DNA of 64,000 nucleotides, taken from NCBI GenBank assembly GCA_947650285.1, contig CANTFL010000151.1:1-64000 (forward strand). The letters are read 5' to 3'. The stretch comes from Hyaloperonospora brassicae. Its lineage: Eukaryota; Oomycota; Peronosporomycetes; Peronosporales; Peronosporaceae. This document shows, piece by piece, positions 44,231 to 57,200 of the stretch (position 1 is its first letter; every line of letters begins with the position of its first letter). A program made the position numbers and the translations under genes. The notes under the pieces were generated by a model. It searched no databases and was not told the origin of the DNA. It saw nothing but the letters and a program-made list of their open reading frames with translations.

Positions 44231-46036
44231 CTATGACTTCGGAAACGTGTTTCCTGCGCTTCCAATTGCGTTCGTACTGGAGGAGGCCGGCATACGTGCA
44301 TTCGTGTACTCGGCCAAGCTCCGCAGCACTTGCCGCAGCAGACCTTTCTGTTGACTAACATTGTCGAACACGTGCAGCAGCTCAAAGAGAAGATCTTCTT
44401 GCACCTCCGTAGCAGCCGGCGACACACTTCCGGTAGTAGGCAGATGAAGGACACGCTCCAGCACTTCACTGATCGCAGGCTTTACAATGTCGTCAAACGC
44501 CTTATCCTCTCCACTTGCGTCCTTGTCGTCTTCTTCATGATGCAGATCTCGGCAAGCTACTGTCGAATCGACCGCTAGATGTTTGCGCTCATCTTCGAAC
44601 ATGCCATCAACCTTTTTGTCGTTGTGAATAGTTGTTGCGGCTTCGACGGTGGCTGCAACTTCCGCTTGAGTTTTCAATTCCCGCTGGAGACTTGTCGATG
44701 ATAACCGAACAGTATCGAAATCCCATGCGCTTCCGACTGACACGTCTCGAGTATGCCCTTTGCCGCTGCCATAGTAGCCATATGCCATTGGCAACGTAGC
44801 ATCATGCCCTTTCCCCATAGGATGAGGGGGACTGCTGCGACACAATCCGTTCTCGACACGGTCGTTGTAAAGGACGCCATCCTCGCCCTGTACATCTTTG
44901 CCGCCTTTTCGGTCGTGCTGCTGGCTATCGAACGCGTTTCGGTCCAGGAGTTTGGTGAGGTGAGATGTAAGCCCCGCGGAGCCGATGAACGGGTGCTGGA
45001 GTAGTTCGGACGCAGTCGGTCGATCCTGCGGGGCCTTTTGCAAGCAGCATGACACGAAGTTGACGAATCGGGGCGAGAAATTACCGTCAAGTACAGGCGG
45101 GTCCATCGTTGGAATCATGAACAGTACTTTCATTGGGTGAATGCTAACATTGAGAAAACGTGTCAGTACGACGCGTGGGACGGTAGACGTTCTGCGAAAA
45201 GGACACCACGTACTCAGCTAGCGGAGGCACGCCTTTCGCCATCTCAATTGCGGTGATACCTAGCGACCAAATGTCCGCCTTGAAATCATATTCAGACTCC
45301 TGAATGACTTCAGGTGCCATCCAAAACGGAGTGCCTACTGCCGTGTTGCGCTTTGTCATGGTCTCTGTGATTTGGCCTGTGACGCCGAAATCTGCAAGCT
45401 TTACGTGTCCGTCTCCACTCAACAGTACGTTTGCAGCTTTGATGTCGCGGTGAATCTTCTTTTCCAAGTGCAAATACTCCAGACCCTTCAGCAGTTCACG
45501 CAGGATAATGGCAATAAAGACCTCGTCTAGAGGTCCTTTACGCATGATATCTAGCACTGAACCACCTGACAGGAACTCCATGATAATCCTACGTCACCGA
45601 ACAACAACAACAGCAGTAGCAGCACTGTCAGCCCTTGTGTCCTGTATTCTGTACCCCACAGAAGCTGGAAACAGAAGACGAACCACAGCTTCGTGCCCGC
45701 AATGAACGAGCCCGAGTACGTCGTGAGCTGGTCGCACGAACACTGAGAGAGTACGTGGATCTCCTGCTCACATGACAGCAGTAAAAGAGTGACTCCCTCA
45801 CTGATAACAGGGCGAGAGAGGCACACACACACAAAAATAAAGACACATAGGAGCTGAGAACACCGCACCTGCTGCACGTCTTCGATCCCGTCGGCTGCAG
45901 ACTCGAGGTCGATGATCTTGATGGCAACCACCTCATCCGTCTGTCTATTGCGCCCCTTGAAGACCTCCCCGAAGGCTCCGCCGCCAATGCGCTCGGCGAC
46001 TTCGTACTGCAGTGTGGGGTCCAAACTGCCGCTCAT
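44231..46036 (-). CDS. Ste20-family protein kinase, GCK-III-like (MST3/STK24/25 type)
   Basis: Proposed exons in minus order: 46036-45869, 45763-45684, 45588-45214, 45143-44231, giving 511 aa. The kinase domain covers about 11-265: glycine loop IGGGAFGEV (17-25), K40, [11 protein letters not shown] (129-139), DFG (149-151), and the Ste20 activation segment [15 protein letters not shown]. The segment [23 protein letters not shown] is closer to GCK-III kinases than to Hippo/MST1-2. The 240-residue C-terminal part is rich in Asp, Ser and Thr up to about 440, then has a probable helical region (about 445-490) that may be a dimerisation or scaffold-binding site. GCK-III kinases act in polarity, cytokinesis and Golgi signalling, often in STRIPAK complexes; that role is inferred here. 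The start lies 155 bp from the stop of HAT1 on the same strand. Confidence 0.9.
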
Positions 46037-46191
46037 TGTGCAATCCGCAGCCACAAGTCGTCGTGGAGTCGCAGGCCCGCAGTCGTGCGTGCGGGCGTGG
46101 CGACCTCCTCCCCGTTTTATGACGTGCGAGCCATTTCCACCGAGATAGCTCGTCGACAACTACGATTGGTGGATAGCGCATGCAAGCTGCC

Positions 46192-47815
46192 TTACGAGTG
46201 GCTGATATTCACAAGGGCTAATTTCGAGACCAGCTGCTGATACTGCGCTTCAAGACGCTGGTACTCGGTCTCGAGAAAAGCTTTGCGACGATCAGAACTC
46301 TCCATCCCGTCCAATTCCTCCACGTGCAAGCGATACAGCCGCTTCTTGACCTCGAGACGAAACTTCTTGCACTGCACGTCGTCGGTCGAATCGACAAATG
46401 CAAACTTGCGGGCCTCGTAGCAGGTCTGCACCTGCTTGTGCGTAATCTTGAGCTTCTCCTGCACCGCGTGAATGTCTGCCGTTGTTAACGCGGCCGTACC
46501 ACGTCCAGTTCCACTTGCGTCGGCGCTCGCATCCGGTGCGAGAGAGAAAAACTCGTGCTCGATGCACTGTTGTAGATCAAGTCGATCTCGAAGCTGTAGC
46601 CGTTGCAAAGCGAACCATCACGTTAGCGTCGTGGAGCGAACACACGCTTGTAGGGCTACGTACGCTGGCAAAGGCTGGCACAGGGTCTTCTACAGTCAGT
46701 TCGTATACGCGAGGATTGGTCACTGACTGTGCATGAATGCAACGCACGAGACGCTTGGCATGACCTGTACGGCACGTATTCGTCAGGTCTCATCGCGTAC
46801 AGTCGCTGCAAACGAGCACCTCACCTTGGCGCTGGTGTGTCGGGAAAACAAGAGCTTGACAAATGCGGTGCGTCTCGTTTTGGTCCGGCTTACAATACGC
46901 AGCTTTACGTCCAAGAGGATTGCAAAATTTGAAGACAGTGATGTAACCTACCGGGCAGAAATCTTCGCTGCCATCTGCTGTCCGCTCGTAGGTCAAGTAG
47001 ACTACCCATCGTGGATCTGTGACATCAATTGCGTCTGCACCTGCAACGGAGAGCTCGTGAGAGTGACTCAACACCATGTTCAGTTGTTGTAATGGAGAAG
47101 TCCAATCAAACCTTCAATAAACCAGAGCGACAGCGTCTGCAGGTTGGCCAAGAGCTTCTGAGCTGGCTCGTTGTCCTCCAACTCGCACTTGTAGATCTCA
47201 AAGTCCCGCTGTCGTGTTAGCTTTGTGCCGTCGTCCACGTACGCCGTGTACGACTCGATGCAACTTCCGGGAGGCACGGTAAAGTCTGCCGCGGCTTTAC
47301 GCAGTGCCGCTATAAACTCACCTGGTTCTTGGACGCAGTGTTGCGGGAGCGACGGTCTTATCTTTGCAATGACATCATCGGCACTGTACATTCACACACA
47401 ACACCGTGAGCGTTTGCAACAAAGGCAACCCCTCAGAGCTAAGGCTGCACCCACGTGTCGTCTTTGTCTTTGTATTCAACGTTAAGTAACGCTTCGAAGC
47501 TGAACCCACTGAAGACCAACGAGATGCGAAGATCCTCATAGCCGCTAATGATCTCATCGGTACCGAACGCGTGGTACGTGAATTGGGGAGCGAACCACTG
47601 GAGTGTCTGCGCTTGAACCTGATCGGCGTCCAAAGCTGCAAGTAGTCGGTAGTGGTCAATACAATGAGCAAAAGTTTGCATACCATATGGTACATACCGA
47701 TGGAAAGAGATATAGCGTCTGTCGAAGATGTCGTGCGCGCGAAACGAACGCGCTTGACGTCGGACGTGGGCTCCTCGTTCGTCGGCCGCTTCATTCCTGG
47801 TTCAAGTGGCGCCAT
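46192..47815 (-). CDS. HAT1: Histone acetyltransferase type B catalytic subunit
   Basis: Proposed exons in minus order: 47815-47698, 47635-47455, 47383-47112, 47040-46825, 46764-46664, 46593-46192, giving 429 aa, close to the human (about 419) and yeast (about 374) proteins. The HAT1 N-terminal domain has FTYHAFGTDEIISGYEDLRI. The GNAT core has LQTLSLWFIEGA, PRWVVYLTYE, PVGYITVFKF and the acetyl-CoA loop region FPTHQRQGHAKRLV, where the last motif exists only after removing the 60-nt intron 46765-46824. VYELTVEDP follows, as in the family. HAT1 acetylates new histone H4 at Lys5 and Lys12 before chromatin assembly. MKRPTNEEPTSDVKRVRF near the start is a possible nuclear signal. Every intron is 60-71 nt. 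Confidence 0.92.
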
Positions 47816-50324
47816 CGGTGTTGAACCAGCTGATCATTTGTTTGATGAAGTGCACGAGTTTATTTTAGGACGATAAAGCCTGATATGAAACACGTGGGAC
47901 TATATTCGGCCGGCTCACGTGAACCACCGGTTTTTGGCCGAGTGTCACCGGGCTTTCTATCACAAGCGAGCGTGAGAAGAAGAGCATTATCACATTAGGC
48001 GCACTTTGAATGCACTCCACTTTGTATGTTGTGATGACACACATCCGTTGGATCAAAAGTATGCTCGTCACCTAAGCCTTGGGCGAGCAGAAGTCGTACG
48101 ACGGAATAGTGAATGACTCGATCATAGCGACTCTAAACCAAGCATCGACCATATATGTCGGTATCTTGACCTGTCTCAACGCTACATCTCTTAGCACAAA
48201 TACTACTACCACCATCTACATGGTGCTTCTACGTTCTTAGCAATCGATCAGTAAACGCTCCTTCCGAATCGACAATAGAAAGCCAAAAATGCGCTCAAGC
48301 AGTCATCGTGGAGTCGGCGCGTAATTACAACTAGCCCGGCTGTCCGGTATATTTCATTACGTTTTGTCGTTCAAATCCAGACAAGCGATGTCAGGACTGC
48401 GTATGGAAGAATAGGATGTCGACACTACCACAAAAATACGATTTGTGTCACGGATGCAAAGTCCTTGCACTGTTTGCTCGGCGGTGATAATGCAGCACCT
48501 AGGTCTACGACATCAGTAGGGCGCTATCAAGCGACTCAGAGAGCGTCGAATAGATGGAAGCGGACGTGTCGGTCACTCAAATCTCAGAAGCAAACAGAAC
48601 GTTGAGCTTCGCTGCGTGCTGTTTGGTAAACGGCAATTTCTGAAACCCAGCCATACAAACAAGCAGTTGAGTCCAGAAATCTGAATTTGGCTGTGGTTAT
48701 TCACGTACCCTTTTCGAATGAGAAGGATGGCGGCTGGGAATGGCTTGTGCGACGTGAGGTATAGCAACACTACTGCTGCCGTCGTTGCTGTGTGCTTGAA
48801 GCAACCCATTGGAGTTGTTGATTAGTGGTAGGGAAAGATCAGAGAATAGCGAGATGACGGCTGATCTTGCCTGTGCAACAAGAACGTCAACAGAGTGCAA
48901 CAAGAACGTCAACAGAGTGCAACTGAAGACTAGAAATCTTGATGAGCAGGAGAGAGGTAGAAGCTGCGTCTGCTGCCGACCGAGGCGGGTGGCTCTTATC
49001 GTCTGACTGTTTCGTGTTGTCGAGTGCTACGGATGAAGTAATCGTTCGGCATGTCTATGTTGCCTGAACAATGCTACTTTGTTGTGGTGCGTCGCCGCGT
49101 GAGCGACAGACACATATACCGATAGTGGCTGCTGAGAAGGCCAACTCATATCTTACAAAGCAGGTTTCGTTACATGCTGGCGTTCACCTTGCGATTCGAG
49201 CCACGCGACCCTCGAGTTCACTACCGGATGAATTGCAAATAGAGTGGCTCTGTTTAAACTTTTCAGGCGTCCGCAGCACTCGTGACACGATGGAAAGATA
49301 CGGCTAGCAGGGCCTCGCCCACCCGACTATCACAAATCTCACGTTGCGCTTTGACAAAACATTCATTATACGCACAGACTGAGTAATTGCTGTGTGTTTA
49401 GGTTCGCAATATCGGGGCGGGCATCAAGCATCTCGTCGACCTAAACAACATCATCGCTCAAGCAATTGACCAGTACGTACCATTTGTTCCCACAACAACA
49501 TGATTTCTAATTGGGGATAGAAAAGATGAAGAACGGCCAAAAATGGCCCACACAATCACGAAGCTAGAAGATTACAAAAAAATGGAAGTCTAAATATTCG
49601 TTTTCCAACTATCTAAAATAAATAAATAAATGCATCACATGACCGGAAGTATACTGCACTGAACAATATAATAGAAATTCCACTGCTGATGTATACAATA
49701 TGAATAAATATGAGGTAGTCAAGAGAGTCATTCACATCCCCGCATCTCGTTACAATTCCGTCTCATGATACGTCAACGAGAACACTTATAAACTGTATAT
49801 GTAAACAGACATACTACAAGAGTGAGGCGATGTTGACGCTAAAAGCGTGAAACGATAGTGTTTTTCTTTGTTAACGACAAGTGTACGTGACTTCCAACTC
49901 CACATCACAGATCTTATAATTTGACATTGTAGTGATGTTTAGCTGTGCTATTGGCGGAACATTTCAAGCAAGCTGACACGAGACAATGCCGTGTTCGGTT
50001 GGTACCTACGCAATGCTGTGGGAGGCGTGTAAGCTACGACTCGACGGCGGCATCATACGAAATATGAACATCAAAATCGAGAGGTGGCAAGTTAGTCAAG
50101 AGCTGACGAAAGTATTGTGACACGATTACAGGCGGTCACGCGGATGATTGCAAGCACATATAGTAGTTCGCACGCTATCAATACATAATGCTGAGAGAAT
50201 GGTATAGTCGCCAGAAGAAGCTGCTGATGTTACTAGAAAATTCGGAGCTGGGATTGACATTTCTTGATGGATGATCTGATGATTGATGCAATAATGACAT
50301 ATACAGTGGAGGACATATTGCACA
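47816..50324. other. 2.5 kb without a recognisable gene
   Basis: Mostly AT-rich DNA. A 71-nt stretch at 49402-49472 looks like an isolated exon: flanked by ttttag-like and gtacgt signals, open in one frame and encoding NIGAGIKHLVDLNNIIAQAI. No partner exons were found. A 22-bp direct duplication (caacaagaacgtcaacagagtg) lies at about 48875-48918. The rest holds nothing I can name. Confidence 0.4.
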
Positions 50325-50329
50325 TAACG

Positions 50330-50770
50330 TGTAACGGGGCACCGACGACTACGTACTGGTCAACCACTGCGAAGTTTACTATCACTGACTGTAGTGATAG
50401 TCAGTGCCCAGCTAGGTGTAGAACTACACAGATGAAGGTAGAACGACTAAGGTGTAAGACTCTATTCGTAGAAAAAGTAAAACTGTATTAATATAATTAA
50501 GTCCTATAACTCTTGAATCTCTGTTTGTACTGACTTGATTATACCGATGTAACTATTTGTATGATGACGTCTACTCACCACCCATTGCGCGCGTCTAGCA
50601 GCAATTGGTGGGTTGATGTCATCACGATATCAACCAATGAGTAGACCCTTCGGTCATCTTCAACACTATTATCATGCTATGTGATATCGTTGAAAGAATA
50701 TTCAACGTAACATTCTTTATTGTCATTTTATCCTTAGTGACAATATCATGTAACGGGCTACCCCGTTACA
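50330..50770 (+). mobile_element. Solo LTR of a Ty3/Gypsy-type family
   Basis: A 441-bp element beginning tgtaacgggg and ending accccgttaca, so its ends are a near-perfect inverted repeat of the TG...CA kind. It is flanked on both sides by the same five bases, taacg (50325-50329 and 50771-50775), a typical LTR-element target duplication. No internal region adjoins it. Homologous sequence recurs at 51104 and 57765. Confidence 0.88.
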
Positions 50771-51103
50771 TAACGATAGCAGCTCGGCTTTTCGGTCAAC
50801 AACGAACAAACATAGCAAAATAATCGAGTGCTCCATTATGCTACATAGTATGGGTCCGCGCTCTTATGCGAGGGCATTGAATAACAATGCTCGCGTCATA
50901 GAGTTAGAGCTTTCTGTAACAAAGGAGCTGTCGTATAGAAAAATTGCATGATTTACAACGATGTAGTCTATGCACTCAAATTACTGATCTGACACCGCCC
51001 AATGTCCGGAAATGCTTTTTCCCTATTATGTTATGCGATACCGACAGATCACAATTAGAGCGTCAACACACAATTTCATTCTTGTAAAATGAAAAGGACT
51101 GTA

Positions 51104-51523
51104 TGCAATGGGGCACCGATCGCTACGTACTGAACTACCAGAACGGAGCCAACTCTCACTGACAGCCTTCAGTGCCCTGATACCTTTATACACTTTACAG
51201 AGAAAGGCAAACATCTAAGACTTTACTTGTAGTAAAATAAAAATTGCTATTGTTATACTATTATCGAATATAATTAAGTTCAATATCTCTCGTGTTGGAT
51301 TTGTCCTAACTTAATCATATTCATGGAACTAAATGTATGATGACGTCTAATCAGCAGCGATCGTTGGATTAATAAAAACAAAATATCAACCAATGAGTAG
51401 AACCTTAGATCACAGCAACAATATCACTGAATTTAGTTATGGTCTAGTGAGAATATTTGACATAATATTCTTCATTACCATTTCTCATAAGGGTAATTTC
51501 ATGTAACGGGTTACCCCGATACA
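51104..51523 (+). mobile_element. Diverged LTR, probable 5' LTR of the following element
   Basis: About 420 bp homologous along its length to the solo LTR at 50330. Shared landmarks: ggggcaccgatcg-type start, tatgatgacgtct, atatcaaccaatgagtag, and the end catgtaacgggttaccccgataca. The first bases are decayed (tgcaatgggg). No matching target duplication was seen next to it. Confidence 0.75.
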
Positions 51524-51604
51524 TCACCTCACATAACGGATGGTCAATTTATGACTATCTCAACGTAGTGGCAACCCGTTGGACACCATTGAGACAGGGA
51601 GAGC

Positions 51605-52366
51605 TTGCATCGTCAGATCCAATCACACCTGACCTTGCCTCGCATAGTTGACATGTCTATGCGGGGAGACTCAAAGACGGCACATCATGTTGCTGCGCAA
51701 GCATCCGAGGCAGACGTTTCGTCTTCTGCTGCTTTTTCTCTTCCTGCAGCACCTGTTGCTGCAGGCGCACGTGGTAACACACGACGTACACACGATGACT
51801 CCGAGGTAAAGGTCATTTACTCTGGCGAGTCAGACTTGTCTGAATCGGGATAGGCCTCAGAGGAACCCGGGTCACCCGTAATGTCTCAATATGAGTCTTC
51901 ATCAAAGACTCTGCCGAACGAGCGGACTCGCTACTTGCGTCAAAGTCTGTTCAGTATGGATAATGGATATGACGATGGTGAGTATATATACTCATCATCA
52001 CAGCCAGATCGTGCATCTTCGCACGAGCGTGTCGACGATGGCGCGAGCCATCGTCAATTTGAAGAACTTAGTACCGACGTTGGTACCACATTGAGGGGTG
52101 ATGAGATTGAGCCGTGTCTCTTGCCCGAACTCCTTATCAATAGTTTGCCGCACGAGTCATGCCATCACCATCGAATACCAACATTCGATGCAAGTGAGCT
52201 TCTTAGATTGATCTCCAGCGCGGTCAACTCTCGCGCTGAAGAAGACTACTATCCAAATGCTTTTCTCAAGCATCGACGGTACAACATTAACCAAAAACGT
52301 GACAAGAACTCGCTTTTGGCGGCGTGCAACGCGTTCGTTCAAAATGTGAAAATGTTTTGGACGTAA
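51605..52366 (+). pseudogene. Gag-like ORF of the LTR element, one internal stop
   Basis: A single reading frame of 254 codons broken once by TAG at 51851-51853. It starts about 80 bp after the LTR, where gag is expected. The product is rich in Ser, Ala, Asp and Glu (HDDSEVKVIYSGESDLSESG) and has no zinc knuckle in the preserved part. After 52366 a similar composition continues in shifted frames for about 100 bp. Assignment to gag rests on position and composition, not on a recognised domain. Confidence 0.5.
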
Positions 52367-53156
52367 ATCGTGGCTCCAAAGCCTCGATGCGGTACGCATC
52401 AAGTTTGAGAAACGAACATCAAATGTTGTAAGGCATCGGTTATCGTGTGAGGCAGGCATTCGTTTCCTCACATGGGGTACCCTTGTACGAGTTGTGTTGA
52501 CAACTCGCAGCTTACTCAGAAGGGAATTGTATTTTCTGATTTCGCCCTGAGTTAGGGATCACATCTCGGCTGAGACGCTTAGCGCAATTGCGAACTTGTA
52601 ATCCTTCTACAAGCACCAAAATAGCGTGTGTACCGATGAGCCCGATGACTCATCAGATTTGCCTCGTCATACTGTTGGACGAGACCCTCAACATCAACCA
52701 TCAGATGGGATCTAGGTTCCCAATTTTGATACGAGGGTAGATACCCCCGACGGTGAACAAGTTAGAGTTCTTCACGCGTTTTCTCGTAATACGCCCCACG
52801 TGAAAGTGTCGGACACTTTGAGAGACCAGTAGCGGCTCTGGTGGAGGCGGATAGACCAGGTCCGACTCAGCCGCCGGGCCTGCAGGATATCTTTGACCGC
52901 TATGAGCGCGTCCTGACTGATTTGAGGGAGGACGTGGAGCACGAGTACCTCCTTCGACATGATTTGATGGATACTTTGCATCTTCATCGTGACGATCGTG
53001 AGAACTACCGGTAGAACTTTACGTTCGCTCAACTTGAGAATGAACACGAGCGTCGTCTTTAGTGAAACGAAATAGTGGAGGCTCTTCGCAAATATGCGCT
53101 GCTGAGGAATCCACTAGAAAGTTTGGTCCGTGATCATAATTAATTGTTGAGGATTC

Positions 53157-54967
53157 TTAAGCGTGATGGCTATCTCCGTTCTCGAAAGAGAGCTCGTATT
53201 CATAGTACGGGCGGAGAAGGCCAAGATAAAACTTAGGATGCGTGCGCATTCTACGAAGCAACTTGATCGTGTATGCATTGTCTTGTAGGTGCCATACGCA
53301 TAAGGAATCAATGCATTTCGGCAGTAATTTACTACTGTCTATATTAGTGACTGCGTGTTTAGGTAGGTTTACCGTAGTCAGTAGTAATAGGTTGTGGACC
53401 TTATATGAAAAAAATATTGGCTCTTTCATTCTTGTCTGCGTTCCGATCTGACGGTCCACCACGTTGGCGATGTAGTCCTGAACGAAACGGATAACGAATC
53501 AGCAGATAACTTCCTACTGACCTGCTATTGTGGTGCCCATTGCCCCTGGTGCGCACTTCCAAGAGGTGATTCTCTCCGTCAGTACGATTGTGATCGTACT
53601 CGTTGGCATAGCCATTGATGCTGCTGAATATACCAGCATCGTCATAACTTTCTGATGAAGCAGTAGCTTCATCGCTACTGCTAATCTCGTCTTCTCCGAT
53701 GTCGACATGGTCGACATCAGCATCAAACATATCGAAGTGTGCGGTAACGCGTGATGAGTAAAATCCAAAACGATTTTTGTTTGAGCGCGTACCTCTCCCC
53801 CTCAGCCAAGAGTCACTCTTTATCAGGGCGGGCATACGTGGGTGGCGTAAGCCATTTACGTAAAGCGGTGTATGAGTTGTAGACGCATGTAAGGAGTTGT
53901 TGATTGTAAATTCGACCATCGGTTGGATTCATTCCAGCTCGAAAATGAGTAGGCGTATCCTTGAAGAATTTCTCCAAAGAAGCGGTTGGCACGTTTTGTC
54001 TGACCGTCATTTTCATGATGATCAGAAGTTGACATCTCCAAACTTTTTCTCAATGTGCGAAACAAAAATTGCCAAGAATTCGCCATGAACCGAGGGCCTC
54101 GATCCGAGACCAGTTCACAGGGTAACTCGTGGAGCCTAAACACTTTGTCAATGAAGATACGCGCACATCACTGTGCAGTGATCTATTCGGAAACTGCAGC
54201 AAGATGTACCATCTTGCTGAATCGATCCAAAAACACAAGAATATTATTATCCTTGCGATCTTCATCGGGAAGATCGAAGACGCGGTCCATTGAAACGGAC
54301 TCCTAACACTATGTCGGGACCGGCAGAGGTTATAATGGCGCGCGGGATGAAGAACTAGGCTTCACCCACTGACATACCTCGCAAGAACGTATGGACTTGC
54401 GTACGAACTGATACTGTTGCGGCAGTAAAAGTCGCGGATAACCGTGATATAAGTCTTTTCACGTCCGCGATGCCCACCTGTTGGCCCATAATGACAATGA
54501 AGCATGATGCGCAACCTCAAATCATCACTGGCGGGAACGACGACACGAGTCGTGTCGTCGGCAACGGCTGTATAGTACAGCAACCCGTTGTGAGTCGTAT
54601 ACCGATTCAATGAGGAACGGTGTAGTGCCTTCAAATATTCCAAATAATTACGAGATGAATCCGTAAGGTGATACATCAAGCGCAGGAGATCCTTGTCTCT
54701 TGTGTATGCCTTTCTCACGTCGTCGAGTAACATCGACGCTGACAAACTAACTGATAAAGTCGCAACAGCGGGCTTGGCATCACTGTTGACTGGCGCGGTA
54801 GTCTCGACATCAGGCCGACGCGAGAGAGAATCAGCAACGACGTCTATTTGCCCTGATTTATAATTCACGGAGATGTTATACTCCGCGAAGAAATAAAGCC
54901 ACCTCGCCATTCTCTGCGAGGGATGTGGACTGTTTACTGCCGAGCGTGAAGATGCACGGCTATACAT
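53157..54967 (-). pseudogene. RNase H end and integrase segments of the pol pseudogene
   Basis: 54967-54362 has the RNase H end (ARWLYFFAEYNISVNYKSGQ, DVVADSLSRRP) and the H-H-C-C zinc region. 54143-53856 has the integrase core (LPCELVSDRGPRFMA, NDGQTKRANRFF, with the DDE aspartate in SDRGPRF). 53919-53401 has EFTINNSLHASTTHTPLYVN. 53462-53157 has NLPKHAVTNIDSSKLLP and RMRTHPKFYLGLLRPYYEYE. The pieces lie in different frames. Confidence 0.85.
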
Positions 54968-55359
54968 GGTCTTTCGTCTAGGAGATAAACGTGGATCTTA
55001 GCCAGAGCATATTGCATGGCAAGTCGTTCCTTGCAAAGCACTGAATGGTTGCGTTCGGCTTGTTGTAAATGACGCGATTGATATTAGACGACGCGCTCTA
55101 CGCTATCTGTGTCCTACTTCATCAACGCACAGCCAATTGCGTAATCGCTGGCGTCACAGACCACATGAAATGATCTTTCCTGGTCTGCAATCGCCAATAT
55201 GGAAGATTGCATCAAGCGCTGCTTAATACTTTCGTAGGAACGCTGACAGTCAGCGTTACATGACCACTCACATTTTTTTTGAGCGAACAAGAAAGATGAG
55301 CGGCCATCTCGGCGTAGTCGCGCGAGTATTTGTGCAAGTACCCCGCTAGGCCAAGGAGC

Positions 55360-56061
55360 TTACGAAGTCCCTTGACATCGACTGGTACGGGCCAGTCGGT
55401 GATCACCTTGATCTTTTATCAGGGAGTACACCGTGCTTACCAACGATGAATCCAAGAAGTGGTATTTCACAGGCCGCATTATACACTTCTTGAGGTCGGC
55501 GTACAACTTAAGCTCGCGAATAAGTCGAAGAACCTGATGAACGTGTGTTCTGTGAGCGTCAATGTCCGTCTTTCCGTCCATAGCCCGGATATGGACGAAC
55601 AAATCGTCGAAGTAGCTCGGTGCGAAATGCCGCACCAATCTTAACAGATTCGTGATACACCTGTTGAGCATTTCAGGGGAGTTACTCAGCCCCTGTGGCA
55701 TCACTAGCCACCTCCACATCATACCTCTGGAAGTGCTTACTGCCGTGTGCGGGATGTTCCGTTCACGCCCGAGGATCTGATAGAATCCATCCATCAGATC
55801 TAAGGGCGAGAAGATGGAAATCTTTGACATACCACCAGTGATTATGTCCTACCTCGGTATCAGTGTCTGAGCCGGTACCGTTGCACCATTCGACTTGTTG
55901 AACGCATGCACAATCCGCCTCCATTCTATGGCTTTTCTCACACAGAAGGAAGGAGAGCTGTGAGATAAAGTTGATTTCCTCACATGACCCTCATCCAAGC
56001 GATCAGTAAAGAACTTGTCGATCGCTAGTACTTGTTCGCGAGGCAGTGGCCACTGCTTCAT
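55360..56061 (-). pseudogene. Reverse transcriptase segment of the pol pseudogene
   Basis: Two adjoining frames hold the N-terminal RT motif (LDEGHVRKSTLSHSSPSFCV, RIVHAFNKSNGATVPAQT) and the core (FSPLDLMDGFYQIL, MPQGLSNSPEMLNRCI, APSYFDDLFVH). The catalytic site reads SYFDDLF where active Ty3 RTs have Y-x-DD, so it is recognisable but altered or shifted. A frame change at about 55840 separates the parts. Confidence 0.82.
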
Positions 56062-57200
56062 AACATAATGATTAGAGCCCGGTTTAAGCTCTATTTCGTG
56101 TCAAGTGCCTTTAGTTTTAGGCAATTCCCACCTTAAGGATTCAGGGAACACATCCTTGAATATAATCAAATACTTATACAAAGGGTTTGCCTGGAGCGAC
56201 TCCCAGGATTGAGACGTGTATCGATCAACCCGAGTCTTCTCATTGATGACACTTTTGTCTATCGATTAGCCGCAGAAAACCCGTTAGTTCTCAGCAAATA
56301 CCATTGCTGAACGAATATCGGTGACGTACTCGTCCTCTGCGACGCGTACACAGATCTGCTTGATTTTGCCACTAAGCAGATCACGTAAGAACCGTTGGCA
56401 ATTTTTTGATCTCCAAAGTTAACTTCGGAAGCGCAAAGAGATCAAGCGTATCACCGCTAAAGCTTCATCCGTCATCGACTAAGACGTTAAATGTCTCAAT
56501 CGCTTCCTAAGAAATGACATCCACAGATTGACGTGGGATCTTCCCCCAGCAAATACCGCTTGAGAAATTACTTTGTTTAGTACGTGGTGAATCTTTTCCT
56601 CTACGTCTTCTGACTATGGTTGCGCAACCACTGTCAGGCAACCATCGTCTACGGTCGACTGTATAGTCTACCTAGGATCACCTTGTTGCCGTATCTCGGC
56701 AACCGGTATCTTCTCTCCTAAATGATGCCTACCTGGCATGCATCCATGCCCCGGTCCACTCGACTTCTTCGAGCGGTGAAGCTTCGGCGTCAAATGGACA
56801 CTTTCTTAGTCGCCGGGGGCTTTCTCTACAGTGCAGTGATCAACTACACTGCGATCTTGTACGGCCGTACTAACGACCGTACCACAAGTGAGGCCATCGC
56901 ACTCACTCTTAGTACACCCAAACGCTTGTGAGCGTTACAAGACGTCCACCAGATGGCCATTTGATGAACAAGCGGCAGGAATCTTGATGGATCGATGCTG
57001 CCAGCTCACACTTTGCTAGTACCTTCTTCTTATCCAAGACCATCTTAGGATGACGTCAATCTTGTCATCCAGATCCAGTACAATGAAATCATCATCGTAC
57101 TGTTCGTTTTCTAACGTGAAGTGAATTCCGACTACTCGTTTCTCTACGAAAATTGATGCGCCCATCGATAGGTGAACCGTCATCTACGTTGGAGGAATTT

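Larger units (their letters stand above)
52640..57200 (-). pseudogene. Decayed Ty3/Gypsy (chromovirus) pol, minus strand
   Basis: In minus order: aspartic protease remnant (about 57190-57000, DDDFIVLDLDDKIDVIL), reverse transcriptase (56061-55360), RNase H end and integrase zinc region (about 55400-54362), integrase core (about 54265-53813), a gypsy INT C-terminal part (53919-53157), and a chromodomain end (about 52760-52640, WEPRSHLMVDVEGLVQQYDE). The order protease-RT-RH-IN-chromodomain identifies Ty3/Gypsy. Frameshifts and stops are frequent, so no full polyprotein can be made. It runs opposite to the neighbouring LTRs and gag-like ORF. Confidence 0.85.

Noticed and set aside
51099..51528. 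Target duplication around the LTR at 51104
   Set aside because: Left flank ctgta and right flank tcacc do not match; the LTR is not solo or its flanks have decayed.
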